From the NCBI RefSeq assembly GCF_003207895.1, contig NZ_NKUB01000004.1:159629-223628 (forward strand): a stretch of DNA of 64,000 bases. Direction: 5' to 3'. The translations under genes were made by a program, and so were the position numbers. Numbering within the stretch: position 1 is the first letter of the stretch; each line of letters opens with the position of its first letter. The notes under the pieces were generated by a model. It was not told the DNA's origin and did not search any database. It saw only the letters and a program-made list of their open reading frames with translations. Origin of the DNA: Komagataeibacter swingsii (GTDB lineage: Bacteria > Pseudomonadota > Alphaproteobacteria > Acetobacterales > Acetobacteraceae). Positions 63,698-64,000 of this stretch are shown here, piece after piece.

Positions 63698-64000
63698 TTA
63701 TTTCTTTTTGTCGGAAACATTTTTGGCCGCAGGCGCCACCGGCATGATTTCACGGATGGTCTTGTGCTGCCTGACCCATTTTTCCAGGTCATCGGGGGAT
63801 AGCGGCTTGGCGAACAGGTAGCCCTGCATCACGTCGCAGTTCAGTTCTTCCAGCAGGTGCCACTGCTGCTCGGTCTCGACCCCCTCGGTCACGACGGTCA
63901 CGCCCAGGCGCGACCCGATGCTGATCACGGCCATGGTCACCGCCTGCGCGTTGGTGTCGTATTCAAAGTCGTTGATGAAGCTGCGGTCGATCTTGATTTC
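63698..64000 (-). CDS. EAL-domain protein, 5' end outside window
   Basis: The C-terminal ~100 residues of an EAL (c-di-GMP phosphodiesterase) domain are visible. EIKIDRSFI (metal/catalytic Lys-Asp region), VVTEGVETEQQWHLLEELNC with the conserved EGVET and DVMQGYLFAKPLSPDDL (QGY) are all intact, with a Lys-rich C-terminus. The gene runs past the right edge, so its N-terminus and any sensor are unknown. It is adjacent (56 bases) and co-directional with the PAS-GGDEF-EAL gene, suggesting a paired cyclase and phosphodiesterase. Confidence 0.85.
   Translation of the reverse strand, partial: EIKIDRSFINDFEYDTNAQAVTMAVISIGSRLGVTVVTEGVETEQQWHLLEELNCDVMQGYLFAKPLSPDDLEKWVRQHKTIREIMPVAPAAKNVSDKKK

Noticed and set aside
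1..64000. tRNA, rRNA, CRISPR arrays, insertion sequences or prophage
   Set aside because: I found no cloverleaf-like sequence, no regularly spaced direct repeats, no transposase or integrase motifs and no phage structural genes. Small RNAs could escape reading by eye.

Overview
The window is a stretch of alphaproteobacterial chromosome, most probably from the Acetobacteraceae and plausibly Komagataeibacter or a close relative. The case rests on high GC with strong G/C third-position bias, a rimP-nusA-ylxR-infB-rbfA-truB-rpsO-pnp translation block, MucR, Fur, OlsB and Lnt genes, a lipoyl-domain dihydrolipoyl dehydrogenase in the 2-oxoglutarate dehydrogenase operon, and a PAS-GGDEF-EAL protein. 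The genus is an inference from gene content and was not tested. I saw no rRNA, tRNA, CRISPR array, insertion sequence or prophage. The DNA is mostly conserved core genome with a few accessory patches.

Layout. 1-4.9 kb: end of an RlpA-like protein, a BrkB-family membrane protein, ornithine decarboxylase behind a long repeat-bearing leader, a CopC-like protein, and ccmB-ccmA. 5.1-10.5 kb: aconitase, a LysR regulator and a nitronate-monooxygenase-like flavoprotein. 10.5-21.7 kb: the minus-strand transcription/translation block, interrupted by one plus-strand MCE gene. 21.7-24.7 kb: an unrecognised three-gene locus with a membrane-anchored Clp/Hsp100-type AAA+ ATPase between two single-pass membrane proteins. 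24.7-32.2 kb: rdgB, rph, hrcA, an aldo/keto reductase, penicillin-binding protein 1A and prfB with its programmed frameshift. 32.4-37.4 kb: a shortened TonB-like protein, ExbB, a periplasmic TPR protein and an OmpR/EnvZ-type pair. 37.5-44.9 kb: Nfu, a RutE-like reductase, tsaB-rimI, a TusA-like protein, mucR, fur-olsB-lnt, an XRE regulator and a protein tyrosine phosphatase. 45.0-51.7 kb: sdhCDAB, asd and zwf. 51.8-55.2 kb: small secreted proteins, a 2OG-Fe(II) oxygenase, an AhpD-like protein and zapE. 55.5-61.6 kb: sucA-sucB-lpd. 61.9-64.0 kb: two c-di-GMP signalling genes, the second cut by the window edge.

How the genes work together. Aconitase, succinate dehydrogenase and the complete 2-oxoglutarate dehydrogenase complex supply much of an oxidative TCA cycle, and Zwf feeds the pentose phosphate pathway. 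Ornithine decarboxylase and OlsB both concern ornithine, used for polyamines and for ornithine lipids. OlsB, Lnt, PBP1A, RlpA, MCE and the TonB/ExbB genes all serve the cell envelope.

Most unusual points: (i) the membrane-anchored Hsp100-D2-like ATPase locus at 21.8-24.7 kb; (ii) a TonB without its C-terminal domain beside ExbB and a TPR protein, with no ExbD; (iii) three copies of an ~80-bp double-hairpin repeat, every one between convergent gene ends; (iv) three near-identical 9-mers in the ornithine decarboxylase leader; (v) a four-cysteine extension on the nitronate-monooxygenase-like protein; (vi) a perfect dyad upstream of the XRE regulator.
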